Source of the DNA: Caldifarciminota bacterium
GTDB lineage: Bacteria; Hydrothermota; Tepidihabitantia; Tepidihabitantales; JAOUPE01
DNA: 21,713 nucleotides
Reading direction: 5' to 3'
Assembly (NCBI GenBank): GCA_029880025.1
Contig: JAOUPE010000006.1
Span: forward strand, 1-21,713
Shown here: in pieces, positions 1 through 7,983 of the stretch
Layout of the letters: each line of letters begins with the position of its first letter
Numbering within the stretch: position 1 is the first letter of the stretch
The notes under the pieces: model-generated
What the model saw: only the letters and a program-made list of their open reading frames with translations
What the model was told of the DNA's origin: nothing
Databases searched by the model: none
Position numbers and translations under genes: made by a program

Positions 1-1
1 C

Positions 2-103
2 TATATGCTGCAGGAATACATCGACTCATCCGGTGACCGCCGGATTATTCGCTATGATCGTGTGCCGCTTGTATTTATTGCTGGTATTGGCGGGTCATTT
101 TAG
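2..103 (+). CDS. C-terminal end of a probable outer-membrane beta-barrel protein (partial)
   Basis: An open frame enters from the left edge and runs 33 codons to a TAG at 101-103. The visible peptide ends RYDRVPLVFIAGIGGSF. It alternates polar and hydrophobic residues and finishes on Phe, which is the usual ending of outer-membrane beta-barrels recognised by the BAM machinery. TonB-dependent receptors and related porins often end in a similar R-x-P ... G-x-x-x-x-F strand. The body of the protein lies outside the window, so the family cannot be named. A hairpin followed by a T-rich stretch about 45 nt downstream fits this being the end of a transcription unit. Confidence 0.5.
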   Translation, partial: YMLQEYIDSSGDRRIIRYDRVPLVFIAGIGGSF

Positions 104-146
104 GCTTAATATCTAACAGGGATTTTTAGAGACTTTCATGAGACTG

Positions 147-170
147 ATTCGACGAAGTCGAATTTTCTTT
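147..170 (+). terminator. Probable intrinsic terminator after the left-edge gene
   Basis: ATTCGAC (147-153), a GAA loop and GTCGAAT (157-163) form a perfect 7-bp stem that runs straight into a T-rich tract (TTTTCTTT). It lies 43 nt after the stop codon of the outer-membrane protein fragment. The 3-nt loop is tight and the stem is not very GC-rich, so efficiency is uncertain. Confidence 0.5.
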
Positions 171-388
171 ATTCATCTTTAGTCGCTTAAGAGTCTTGTC
201 CGATTCCCGATTAAGAACTTAGGAAATCGATGTTTTGAATATTTCAAAATCTTGTTTTCAAAATGCGAGTTTAGTCCTATAATTTGTGAAGTCAAACTCC
301 ATATTATTATTTTCCTTAATCAGCTCAGCCCTTTCTAAAATCATCCAATAAATCTGGATTTCATGTGATTGACGTCTGCTAAAAGATA

Positions 389-416
389 TTGACATGGTTT
401 AAAGTTAAAATAAAAT
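389..416 (+). promoter_or_regulatory. Sigma-70-type promoter
   Basis: TTGACA at 389-394 and TAAAAT at 411-416 are separated by 16 bp. The expected transcription start near 423 leaves a leader of about 27 nt containing a TAGGAGG ribosome-binding site (438-444), 5 nt before the ATG at 450. The same TTGACA-16-TAAAAT arrangement precedes the gene at 1179. Confidence 0.55.
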
Positions 417-449
417 TACCTATTATAGTGAAAAAAATAGGAGGATAGA

Positions 450-1091
450 ATGAAACAAATTCTCGCAATCCTAACCGCAGTTGTCTGCATTACATCCTTG
501 AGCGCAGCGGTAAGTAAAGCGCCGCAACCAAAAGGCGGTAATGGTTCGATTTCAGGCTTCATTACCGATTCGATAACCGGACAACCAATACAAGGCGCTC
601 AGGTAATGGCAGGCTGTCGTTTACACGCCACTACTAACGCAGACGGTTCCTATACAATACCGAATGTGCCTTCTGGTGATTATATCGTGAAGGCAAAAAA
701 GTGTCATGAGTATGTAGCAAAAGAATATCCGACCCCGGTGCATGTTGAAGCGGGTCAGCATGTGACCGGTATCAATATCGCTCTGGCGCCAGTCGGTGGT
801 GGCGGCGGTAATGGTTCAATTTCTGGGACAGTATATGACAAAATGACCCGTAAGCCAATCGCCGGAGCAAAAGTAACCGCAGGTTGCTGCCAAAATTATG
901 CGATGACTAATAATGACGGCACCTATACGATTACCGGATTGCGTGATGGCAGTTATATCGTGAAAGCACACAAGCAAGGTTACGAATGTGCCACTTATCC
1001 GGAACCAGTAGTAATCTCGGGTGGGCAGAGCGTTTCTGGAATCGATTTCTATCTGATTCCATGCAAATTACGCCCTGCCGATGAAAAGTAA
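450..1091 (+). CDS. Exported protein of two carboxypeptidase-regulatory-like domains
   Basis: 213 aa. Residues 1-20 form a signal peptide (MKQIL, a hydrophobic core, then SLSAA), so the protein is exported. Two tandem copies of a beta-sandwich domain of the carboxypeptidase regulatory-like type follow, at about 31-114 and 121-204, joined by a run of five glycines. Both copies start NGSISG and share a GxPIxGAxV segment, an AGC motif, a DG[ST]YTI motif and a YIVKA strand, with a period of 90 residues. Cysteines at 56, 85, 146, 147, 180 and 205 are unusual for this fold and could form disulfides. Such domains occur as stalks or surface modules, but no catalytic domain is attached here, so the role is unknown. 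The start is set by a strong Shine-Dalgarno sequence (TAGGAGG). The gene has its own promoter and terminator, so it is probably monocistronic. Confidence 0.85.
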   Translation: MKQILAILTAVVCITSLSAAVSKAPQPKGGNGSISGFITDSITGQPIQGAQVMAGCRLHATTNADGSYTIPNVPSGDYIVKAKKCHEYVAKEYPTPVHVEAGQHVTGINIALAPVGGGGGNGSISGTVYDKMTRKPIAGAKVTAGCCQNYAMTNNDGTYTITGLRDGSYIVKAHKQGYECATYPEPVVISGGQSVSGIDFYLIPCKLRPADEK

Positions 1092-1104
1092 GATTTTTAA
1101 CTCA

Positions 1105-1137
1105 AAAGCCCTCTCAATTTTGAGAGGACTTTTTCTT
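1105..1137 (+). terminator. Intrinsic terminator after the two-domain exported protein
   Basis: Arms 1105-1117 and 1120-1132 pair over 13 positions with one C/A mismatch; the core is CTCTCAA / TTGAGAG. The stem is preceded by A-rich and followed by T-rich sequence (ACTTTTTCTTT). It begins 14 nt after the stop codon at 1091. This is the clearest terminator in the window. Confidence 0.85.
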
Positions 1138-1145
1138 TATGTGGC

Positions 1146-1173
1146 TTGACATAGACCAGACTCGAGTTAAAAT
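1146..1173 (+). promoter_or_regulatory. Promoter placed directly in front of a start codon (leaderless arrangement)
   Basis: TTGACA (1146-1151), a 16-bp spacer and TAAAAT (1168-1173). Only 5 nt separate the -10 box from the ATG at 1179, so the predicted transcription start falls on or next to the start codon. No Shine-Dalgarno sequence precedes the ATG, which agrees with a leaderless mRNA. It sits just after the terminator of the previous gene. Confidence 0.6.
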
Positions 1174-1178
1174 CGGAT

Positions 1179-3227
1179 ATGCTAAAAAACAATAATCAAA
1201 AACTCAGAGTGCAAAGCTTAAAAGCATTTCTTTTTATTTTGGTATTTTTGGTGGTTATCTTTTTGCCAAAGATTTACGCTCAACCAAAACCGAATATAGA
1301 AGAGTTTGAACGTTCGCAACCATTAACGATAGACCAGAAAGAATTATTGGAAAAGAACAGCTTTGTCGTTACACCGTCCGATTTTGACCAAATCTATCAG
1401 ATTTACAATTATGCGGCACGTCAGAACCTGCCAATTTATATCACGACCGATGCCGTCCTTCATACCCTTCACATCCTGTTTGATTATTCGTTACGGGTTA
1501 CCGAAATGGAATATTTTTATAAACTGGTTTCCGATTTAACTGACGGGTTATTGGATTATGAATCGGCAAAATATAAACAGACTAAATCGTCTAAGGTGAA
1601 AGAGGCACACAAAAGAAATATGGCTTATCTTTCGGTTGCGGCATCGCTGTTAGATAAAAATTTTGAGCCTTTGCCAGTTGTCGCAAAACTGGTTAAGGCA
1701 GAATTGAAATCGATTGCTGAACATAAGGCAATTAGACAATCTGAGATTTTCGATTACAAGGAAGATTATAGTCAATACCAGCCTCGAGGCCATTACACCC
1801 GAAATGAAAAATTTGCCCGATATTTTAAGGCGATGATGTGGTTTGGTCGAATCGGGTTTTATCTAAAACCAGGTGACACCAGGGCAGATATTGAATTGGG
1901 TAGAGATTTGACCCGCCAGGCAATACTCCTGGTTGATGCATTAAAGAAGGCACGAGTCGGTGATGAGTCGGTGCAAAAAATATGGGAGAAAATCTACAAC
2001 CCGCTCACTTTCCTAATCGGTAAGACCGATGATTTGGACTTTTACAATTATGCCCAACTGATTACTAAAGTTTTTCCAAACCAAGATATAACTAAACAGA
2101 TTGAGAAGAATGAGCAGATTGATAAATTTATTGCCGAAGCAGTCAAATTGCCGACCCCTAAAATCCTTGCCACTTTTGTGCTGGATACAACCCAGACCGC
2201 TTTGGCGAAGAGAAAGGGTTTTAAACTTTTGGGTCAAAGATACATCCCTGATTCCTACATGTTCCAGCAATTGGTTTACAGCAAGGTTGGAACTTTCCGA
2301 AAACCGCGCCATTTGCCTAAAGGCTTGGATGTGATGGCAGTTTTAGGTTCTAATCGGGCTCAGGAAATCTTAAATACGGTCTATCAGGAGAATCAGTTTT
2401 TAAACTATACAACCCAAATGCTCAAATTACGAACTGAATTTAAACAACTCATAACTACCGAATGGAACCAGAGTGTTTATTTTGCCTGGCTCTATGCTCT
2501 GAAACTTCTCTTAGAACCGTTGTCCAAATCACCCAACCTGCCTCAGTTTCTCTTCTCGCCGGCTTATGCCGATAAGACCTTAATGACTACTTGTGGTTCA
2601 TGGACCGAACTGCGGCATGATACAATACTCTATGCAAAACAGAGTTATACCGCAGCCCTTACCGCTATAAGACCTCAAGAAAAACAGCCCGGTTTTGTCG
2701 AGCCTTACCCCAAATTCTATGAACAAATTGCGCGCATTGTTTTAGATTTGGCGAACGGGTTGAAACGCTATGGTGTACTGAACGAAGAAGTTGGTAATCG
2801 CTTAGCAAGTTTAAAATCACTTGCCCAGAAACTAAAATTGATTTCGGTAAAAGAAATTAGCGGTGAAAACTTAGATGATGAAGAGCTTCAATTGATTAAT
2901 AATATTGGCGAAACATTGGAGACGATGGTAACTTTTCCGTCACAGTTTGAAAAATATAGCTCGGAGGCGGACGACAAGATGGCAGTGGTAGCCGATGTCC
3001 ATACTGACCCGAATACCCTTCAGGTTTTAGAAGAAGCGGTTGGTAATCCTTTTTTCATCTATGCGATAATACCGTACCAGCAAAAAAATTATCTTGCGGT
3101 TGGTGGGGTGTTTTCTTATTACGAGTTCACAAAACCAATCGGCGAAAGAATGACCGATGAAGAATGGCAGAAAATAGAACCAAAACCAGATTTGCCGGTC
3201 TGGACAAAAAGTTTTGTTATTAAATAG
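1179..3227 (+). CDS. DUF3160 family exported protein
   Basis: 682 aa. Residues 13-34 are a hydrophobic segment that reads as a signal peptide or N-terminal anchor (KAFLFILVFLVVIFL, ending IYAQ). The mature part matches what I know of the DUF3160 family. It has a PIYITTDAVLHTLHILFD block at about 85-102, a SWTELRHDTILYAKQSY block in the middle and, near the C-terminus, VADVHTDPNTLQVLEEAVG followed by GGVFSYYEF and a TDEEW motif. The length is normal for the family. The molecular function of DUF3160 proteins is not established; they are helical, exported proteins of bacteria and archaea. The ATG at 1179 is the only start that keeps the signal segment, but it lacks a ribosome-binding site. The stop lies 15 nt before fabD, so the two are probably co-transcribed. 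Confidence 0.85.
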   Translation: MLKNNNQKLRVQSLKAFLFILVFLVVIFLPKIYAQPKPNIEEFERSQPLTIDQKELLEKNSFVVTPSDFDQIYQIYNYAARQNLPIYITTDAVLHTLHILFDYSLRVTEMEYFYKLVSDLTDGLLDYESAKYKQTKSSKVKEAHKRNMAYLSVAASLLDKNFEPLPVVAKLVKAELKSIAEHKAIRQSEIFDYKEDYSQYQPRGHYTRNEKFARYFKAMMWFGRIGFYLKPGDTRADIELGRDLTRQAILLVDALKKARVGDESVQKIWEKIYNPLTFLIGKTDDLDFYNYAQLITKVFPNQDITKQIEKNEQIDKFIAEAVKLPTPKILATFVLDTTQTALAKRKGFKLLGQRYIPDSYMFQQLVYSKVGTFRKPRHLPKGLDVMAVLGSNRAQEILNTVYQENQFLNYTTQMLKLRTEFKQLITTEWNQSVYFAWLYALKLLLEPLSKSPNLPQFLFSPAYADKTLMTTCGSWTELRHDTILYAKQSYTAALTAIRPQEKQPGFVEPYPKFYEQIARIVLDLANGLKRYGVLNEEVGNRLASLKSLAQKLKLISVKEISGENLDDEELQLINNIGETLETMVTFPSQFEKYSSEADDKMAVVADVHTDPNTLQVLEEAVGNPFFIYAIIPYQQKNYLAVGGVFSYYEFTKPIGERMTDEEWQKIEPKPDLPVWTKSFVIK

Positions 3228-3242
3228 AGGGGGCGATATTTC

Positions 3243-4157
3243 ATGACTGAGAAATTTGCCTTCATATTTCCCGGTCAAGGATCCCAATTTGTTGGCATGG
3301 GGAAAGATTTATATGAACGTTTTTCTGAAGTAAAAAATATCTATGACCAAGCCGAAGCAGTTCTTGGTATGGAAGTCAAAAAGCTCTCATTTGACGGACC
3401 TGAAGAGGAATTACGCAAGACTTACATAACCCAACCGGCAATACTGGTTAATTCATTAGCGGTTTTTGAAATATTGAAGAATAGAGGGATAAAACCTGAA
3501 CTTGGGGCTGGACATAGCCTGGGTGAATATTCGGCACTTTATGCTGCTGAAGCTTTAGACTTTGAATCGGTTTTAAAGATTGTTAAAAAACGCGGCGAAT
3601 TGATGTTTAACGAAGGGCTAAAGAATCCAGGCACAATGGCAGCCATCATCGGATTGAATGATGAGGCGGTTCTTGATTTATGTCGGGAAGTCGAAGGAAC
3701 CGTGGTAGCGGCTAATTTCAACGCGCCCGGACAGGTTGCTATTTCTGGTGAAATCGAAGCCGTGAAAAAAGCCGCCGAATTGGCAAAGACCAAAGGCGCT
3801 TTGAAAGCGGTAATGTTACCAGTCAGCGGTGCCTTCCATTCGCCATTGCTCAATAATTCAGCCCAGGAATTTAAAAAATTTCTCGATGATTTTACTATCA
3901 ATGACCCAAAATTCCCGATTATCCCTAATGTCTCGGGTGAACCGGTCAACACTGCTGATGAGATTAGAAAGGCTCTGGAGAACCAGTTAATAAATCCGGT
4001 GCTCTGGACCACGACAATACAGACCGCAAAAAACCTTGGGTTTAACCGATTCTTTGAAGTCGGTCCGGGTAAGGTGCTTTGTGGTCTATTGAAAAGAATC
4101 GACAATAGTTTGACCGGAATCCCGGTTGGTCGTATCGAAGAGATTGAATCCCTATAG
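3243..4157 (+). CDS. fabD: Malonyl-CoA:ACP transacylase
   Basis: 304 aa, the normal FabD length. The enzyme moves malonyl from CoA to the phosphopantetheine of acyl carrier protein, supplying two-carbon units for fatty acid synthesis in the cytoplasm. Visible hallmarks are the N-terminal FPGQGSQFVGMG oxyanion loop (9-20), the nucleophile elbow GHSLGEYSA with Ser92, Arg117, which contacts the malonyl carboxylate, and SGAFHSP with catalytic His199. These positions align closely with those of Escherichia coli FabD. An AGGGGG ribosome-binding site lies 9 nt before the ATG. It follows the DUF3160 gene by 15 nt. No other fab gene is nearby, so it is separated from the usual fabH-fabD-fabG-acpP cluster. 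Confidence 0.97.
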   Translation: MTEKFAFIFPGQGSQFVGMGKDLYERFSEVKNIYDQAEAVLGMEVKKLSFDGPEEELRKTYITQPAILVNSLAVFEILKNRGIKPELGAGHSLGEYSALYAAEALDFESVLKIVKKRGELMFNEGLKNPGTMAAIIGLNDEAVLDLCREVEGTVVAANFNAPGQVAISGEIEAVKKAAELAKTKGALKAVMLPVSGAFHSPLLNNSAQEFKKFLDDFTINDPKFPIIPNVSGEPVNTADEIRKALENQLINPVLWTTTIQTAKNLGFNRFFEVGPGKVLCGLLKRIDNSLTGIPVGRIEEIESL

Positions 4158-4388
4158 AGTGATTTGATTCCTCTTAGAAGCTAACCTTGGTTATTTTTAA
4201 AAGTTACTAACTTTCCTAATAGCAACCATCATATATTATAAATAAGCATTGCTTAGGAAAGATAGTCATTGGTTATACGAATTTTCCAAGGAATTTTTTC
4301 GTAAAATTATACAGATTTTTTATAAGGAAAAAGCTATACGTTTTTGAAAATTTTCTTGAAAAGGAATGATTGTTTATTGAGGAACTGA
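4158..4388. other. Convergent intergenic region with an imperfect inverted repeat
   Basis: 231 bp, very AT-rich, between fabD (+) and the zinc-finger-like gene (-). A short dyad TAACC-TT-GGTTA (4182-4193) followed by ATTTTT could help end fabD transcription. A longer inverted repeat pairs 4211-4225 (CTTTCCTAATAGCAA) with 4249-4261 (TTGCTTAGGAAAG), leaving a 2-nt bulge and a loop of about 23 nt. Neither is a textbook terminator. No gene is visible. Confidence 0.4.
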
Positions 4389-5003
4389 TTATTTTTGTAT
4401 CAATTTCCCCGGGGTTATTGGTGGCGGTGTTTCTCGAATTATACCCTGAGAATACTGGCTAATCAAATCTAAATAGGTAGTTGAATCTGGATTTTGTTTT
4501 AGTAAAGACTTAATCGTGGCAATAATCGCCTTAAGACACGCCTTGGTTTCTTCAACCGTCACCCGACGCATTCCATCTTCACCTTTCTGGTGCTTCTCGA
4601 TTATTTGATAAACACTGTCGGCTACGGTCTGGATTCTGGGATTGGTCGAACGATATTCATAGATAATTTTACGCTCAGCGGTTTCTATGGTTTTAAGGAT
4701 ATTTTCTAAAGCTTCTTTCACTTCACGGTCGAGAAGGTTTCGAAATCGAGTGTTACGAATGACTAAGATACCATGTTCGATATTGTTCATATAATCAGGA
4801 ATCAGGTCACGAGCCTTCTTAAGAATTTCCATGTTGCCGATGCGATGTTCTTGATAAACCCGGCCGGAAATTAGGTAAGAACAATTGTCCGGACATGAAA
4901 TAGTACGGCGGCGTTTGGTGCCACAACACAGCGAACAGATTGGTGTGTTCAGAGCAGGACAATGGCGGTTGCTGCGACGCTGGTTACAGAGTCGACATTT
5001 CAT
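4389..5003 (-). CDS. Protein with N-terminal Cys-rich zinc-binding-type motif
   Basis: 204 aa. The first 44 residues carry eight cysteines (3, 6, 15, 23, 26, 27, 37, 41) in a pattern CxxC...CP....ICxxCCG..R...ISCPxxCxYL. This small zinc-knuckle-like module appears at the N-terminus of uncharacterised bacterial proteins. The rest (about 50-204) is predicted helical and charged, with no enzyme motif I recognise. It starts 45 nt after the stop of the hydrogenase large-subunit gene, on the same strand, so it may be the last gene of that operon. No Shine-Dalgarno sequence is evident before the ATG. Metal binding is inferred from cysteine spacing only, and a link to hydrogenase assembly or regulation would be speculation. 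Confidence 0.75.
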   Translation of the reverse strand: MKCRLCNQRRSNRHCPALNTPICSLCCGTKRRRTISCPDNCSYLISGRVYQEHRIGNMEILKKARDLIPDYMNNIEHGILVIRNTRFRNLLDREVKEALENILKTIETAERKIIYEYRSTNPRIQTVADSVYQIIEKHQKGEDGMRRVTVEETKACLKAIIATIKSLLKQNPDSTTYLDLISQYSQGIIRETPPPITPGKLIQK

Positions 5004-5048
5004 AATATTAAAATTTTATTTAATTTGTTTTAAATCAGATACCGAAAT

Positions 5049-6344
5049 TTATTTTGAATCTAAAGTCAAGTCGACCAGGTGCACCGAACAAGAAACACAA
5101 GGGTCATAGGAACGGACAACCATCTCCAAAATCAGCTCGATATCTTTTTCTTTGGCGCCCTGGGATTCGAGCAGGTTTTCGGTTGCGATACGCAAATGGC
5201 GTTCCATCGCATCAAGGTTTTGAGTTGTCGGAATTATAAAATTAGCATCGGTGATATAACCTCGTTCAATCTCATAATAATGGTATAATGCGCCACGCGG
5301 CGCCTCTACCGCACCTACTGCCTTACCTGATTTGGTCGTTGGTTCTTTGATTCCAGGAATTTTTGTCTCAATTAATTTGTCGACAAGTCTGGGAATATCT
5401 TCAAGGCAAAAGAGAATCTCGATCGCCCGTGCTTGATTAGCATATAAAGGGTTTCTGACCCAGGTTAGGCTATAACAATGCTTGAAGGCATCGGCTGCCT
5501 TACCATGGAGACGCTCACCAAGCAGATTCATGCGCGCCAGCGGTCCAACTGCATAAGGTTTGCCATTATAACGACAACGTTTTGCCGTCGAATGTGCCAC
5601 TACCCGTTCATTAGTTAGTTCCAGATAATCGTCGATTGGCTTTTCCTCTCCGGTCGAAATTAAGACCGAATCGCCAGTAAAACCATAGGTTTCGGTTGGT
5701 GGATTTAAGCACATAAATATTAACCCTTCTTCCATCGAGGTTGGGTAATGCAGATTGCGTAATAGTTCAACTGTCTCAACACCATCGGGAATCAATCTTT
5801 CGGCTTCGTTTTTGATTTCCAGAAGTTCGGTCCGATTTGGCCAACGATGGAAGCCACCCACATTAGGGTTCTCGCCATGGGTATAGCGAGCACTGGTAAT
5901 TTCCATAATCCGGTTGCCGAACCGCTTCAGACGCAAACCACGCAGCACTTGAACGGCATACTTATCAGTCATGGCAATCGCATTGGGATATCCGAGAAAG
6001 TCGGGTAAAGCCAATAAAAATACATGCAGGGAATTGGATTCAATCATTTCGCCATAGTGCATTAAGGTCCGCATTAATTTAGTGGCGGTTGGCACTCTAA
6101 GGTCAAGCGCTCGTTCTACGGCTGTGATTGAGGCGAGGCGATGTGATACCGAACATATCGCACAAATTCTTGGGACAATACTTACCGCCTCATCCGGCGT
6201 TTTACCAAGAACCAGAGTCTCGAAAAGTCTTGGTCCTTCTGGTATCTTGATTTTGACTTTCTTTACTTTCTTTCGTTCGAATTCAATCTCAATTCCGGCG
6301 TGACCTTCGATTCGGGCAACGTGTTTTACTTCAATTTCGGGCAT
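5049..6344 (-). CDS. hydA: [NiFe] hydrogenase group 3b, large (alpha) subunit
   Basis: 431 aa catalytic subunit carrying the Ni-Fe active site that splits or forms H2. The N-terminal L1 motif is RICAICSVSH with Cys61, Cys64 and His68. The C-terminal L2 motif is DPCVSCSVH with Cys416, Cys419 and His422. All four nickel-ligand cysteines are present. Nine residues (LVDLTLDSK) follow the last His; they resemble the short tail that a maturation endopeptidase removes after nickel insertion in many [NiFe] hydrogenases. Operon order and partner subunits place it in the cytosolic NAD(P)-linked group 3b, the family of the Pyrococcus sulfhydrogenases. The ATG directly abuts the stop of the small-subunit gene, and an AAGGAAG ribosome-binding site lies inside the end of that gene, so translation is probably coupled. 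No maturation protease or hyp gene lies in the window. Confidence 0.95.
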   Translation of the reverse strand: MPEIEVKHVARIEGHAGIEIEFERKKVKKVKIKIPEGPRLFETLVLGKTPDEAVSIVPRICAICSVSHRLASITAVERALDLRVPTATKLMRTLMHYGEMIESNSLHVFLLALPDFLGYPNAIAMTDKYAVQVLRGLRLKRFGNRIMEITSARYTHGENPNVGGFHRWPNRTELLEIKNEAERLIPDGVETVELLRNLHYPTSMEEGLIFMCLNPPTETYGFTGDSVLISTGEEKPIDDYLELTNERVVAHSTAKRCRYNGKPYAVGPLARMNLLGERLHGKAADAFKHCYSLTWVRNPLYANQARAIEILFCLEDIPRLVDKLIETKIPGIKEPTTKSGKAVGAVEAPRGALYHYYEIERGYITDANFIIPTTQNLDAMERHLRIATENLLESQGAKEKDIELILEMVVRSYDPCVSCSVHLVDLTLDSK

Positions 6345-7148
6345 TTACTTCCTTAATAGTTTCTTGACTTGCTCGGCGAACCGAGTGCCGCCGAAAAGGC
6401 GGAGCTTACGTTCAATCGTTTCTTTAGAAAATTTCTTGGATTTGAGTAAATTAATTTCTGATGTCAAATTTTGTTCATCGGCTGGTCCGAAACAACCGAT
6501 ACAGCCAGTATTATTAGATGGACAGCGCGCATTACAACCAGCTGCGGTAACTGGACCAAGACAGAGTTCGTCATTTAAAAGCAGACATTGGTTCTCCCGC
6601 CACTTACATTCAGTGCAAACCGGCACCTTGGAAAGCGAAAGCTCGGTCGGTAAATCCCGAACCAGTCGAGCATAGGCAAATAAAAACTGTTTGCCATCAA
6701 TCGGACAGCCCATTTGAGAACAGTCAACTTTAACAAAGGCATCTAAGGGTTTCGATTCAAAAGCCTTGATAATGGTCGGAGAAGTCTTGCCGTAAACTTT
6801 TTGATAACGTCGAGCAAATTGACTGCGTCCGGTTTCCATCGCTTGAAGGCCACCTAAACTGGCACAATTGCCTAATGCCACTAACTTCTTGGCTCTTTTA
6901 CGGATGTCAAGCAGAAACTCTTCTTGTTCCTTAGTCGTTACCGAGCCATCGATGAAAGCAATATCGAGATTTTTTTCAACATTGCCCCGATTTGCCATCA
7001 AGAATGAGACGACCTGACCGGCTTCGAAAACATCTAAAATTTCATCCTCACAATTGAGGATAGTTAACAGACAACCAGAACAGCCGGAGAAATTGTAAAA
7101 TCCGACCCGGGGTTTAGGCGAAATTTCTGGTGTATGCTTCTCTTTCAT
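6345..7148 (-). CDS. hydD: [NiFe] hydrogenase group 3b, small (delta) subunit
   Basis: 267 aa from the ATG at 7146-7148. The reading frame is open further upstream to 7238, but that stretch overlaps the gamma gene. The chosen ATG makes a 4-nt ATGA overlap with the gamma stop, has AAGGAT upstream, and gives the normal family length. The subunit relays electrons between the Ni-Fe site and the flavin subunits. FSGCSGCLL supplies Cys23 and Cys26, and with Cys95 (GNC) and Cys148 (MGCP) these are the likely proximal [4Fe-4S] ligands. Eight more cysteines (178, 181, 188, 196, 205, 209, 216, 219) can bind two further [4Fe-4S] clusters. There is no Tat signal peptide, consistent with a cytosolic enzyme. 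It is followed without a gap by the large subunit. Confidence 0.93.
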   Translation of the reverse strand: MKEKHTPEISPKPRVGFYNFSGCSGCLLTILNCEDEILDVFEAGQVVSFLMANRGNVEKNLDIAFIDGSVTTKEQEEFLLDIRKRAKKLVALGNCASLGGLQAMETGRSQFARRYQKVYGKTSPTIIKAFESKPLDAFVKVDCSQMGCPIDGKQFLFAYARLVRDLPTELSLSKVPVCTECKWRENQCLLLNDELCLGPVTAAGCNARCPSNNTGCIGCFGPADEQNLTSEINLLKSKKFSKETIERKLRLFGGTRFAEQVKKLLRK

Positions 7149-7981
7149 ATCAGATCCTTCATGTGCAAAACATCCCAGTAAGAAAATACCGGTCCATCCA
7201 GGCAAGTGTAAATCGAACCAATCGCACAATGACCACATTTACCAATACCGCACTTCATACGTCGTTCCAGGGTCATTAGAATTTGATGTTTTTGAATATT
7301 TAGCTTCAAAAGTTCATCGATTACAAACTTATACATAACGGGTGGTCCGCAGACTAAAGCATATGTATTTTCGGCATCGATTTTTTTCAATCTCGAGAAG
7401 AGCGATGTGACCATACCTATTTCACAGGGCCATTTTCCATCCGGGTCCTTTTCTACCGCCAAAAGGCAATTCAAATCATCTCGGTCTCTTAATTCTAAGA
7501 GTTCACGTAAGAATAACATATCCTCAGGTTTTCTGCCGCCGTACATAAAAGTAACCTGACCATAGCGGTCACGATTATCCAGCACATATAATAATAGCGA
7601 CCGCAGCGGAATCACACTTAAACCGCCGACCACGATAATCACGTCATGTTTTTCAATCTTTTCAATCGGGAACCCGTTACCATAAGGACCTCGCACCCCG
7701 ATCATCGCATTTTCTTTGAGTTTAAACAATTCGTTCGTCACGACCCCGATGCGGCGAATCCCAAATTCTAAGAGTCCGGGCCGGGATGGACTGGAACTGA
7801 TGGAAAACGGTGCTTCCCCAACGCCGGGTAAAGAGATAATCATAAATTGACCGGGTAAATATTGCATTTTGAGTGCCCGTTCCATTTCAAGCGCTCGAAC
7901 CTGGAAAAACCGAACATCTTTACTCAAATCATAGCGCCGAACAATTCGCATCGGTTCGGGCAGGTAATAATTTTGATTCAT
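7145..7981 (-). CDS. hydG: Hydrogenase gamma subunit, FAD/NAD(P)-binding oxidoreductase
   Basis: 278 aa flavoprotein of the ferredoxin-NADP reductase / dihydroorotate dehydrogenase electron-transfer type. It should exchange electrons between the iron-sulfur chain and NAD(P)(H). An FAD-binding barrel occupies about 1-100, with PGQF (43-46) and APFSISSSP (57-65) in the place of the usual RxYS flavin motif. A nucleotide-binding domain follows, with GGLSVIPLRSLL near 119-130 and CGPPVMYKF near 212-220. A C-terminal [2Fe-2S] motif uses Cys244, Cys249, Cys252 and Cys260. The nucleotide-binding turn reads GGLS where GGxG is usual. The start ATG (7979-7981) is 2 nt after the stop of the beta gene. 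The stop overlaps the delta start as ATGA. Confidence 0.93.
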   Translation of the reverse strand: MNQNYYLPEPMRIVRRYDLSKDVRFFQVRALEMERALKMQYLPGQFMIISLPGVGEAPFSISSSPSRPGLLEFGIRRIGVVTNELFKLKENAMIGVRGPYGNGFPIEKIEKHDVIIVVGGLSVIPLRSLLLYVLDNRDRYGQVTFMYGGRKPEDMLFLRELLELRDRDDLNCLLAVEKDPDGKWPCEIGMVTSLFSRLKKIDAENTYALVCGPPVMYKFVIDELLKLNIQKHQILMTLERRMKCGIGKCGHCAIGSIYTCLDGPVFSYWDVLHMKDLI

Positions 7982-7983
7982 AA

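Larger units (their letters stand above)
104..449. other. Intergenic region, 346 bp, no gene seen
   Basis: No convincing reading frame on either strand. It is AT-rich and holds a terminator-like hairpin (147-170), a second perfect but AT-only inverted repeat (arms 233-239 and 243-249, 3-nt loop), and a promoter for the next gene (389-416). Nothing else is recognisable between about 250 and 388. Confidence 0.6.

Noticed and set aside
2013..2312. Antisense and shifted frames inside the DUF3160, fabD and hydrogenase genes (e.g. 2101-2334, 3539-4105, 6082-6303, 8425-8712)
   Set aside because: They lie wholly within genes with clear family motifs and show no start signals or recognisable protein features.
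4211..4261. Inverted repeat after fabD as a bidirectional terminator
   Set aside because: The loop is about 23 nt, there is a 2-nt bulge and no T tract, so it is listed only as a structure in the intergenic region.
7149..7238. N-terminal extension of the hydrogenase small subunit up to 7238
   Set aside because: The extra 30 codons overlap the Cys-rich end of the gamma gene and match no small subunit; the ATG at 7148 forms an ATGA overlap and gives the normal length.
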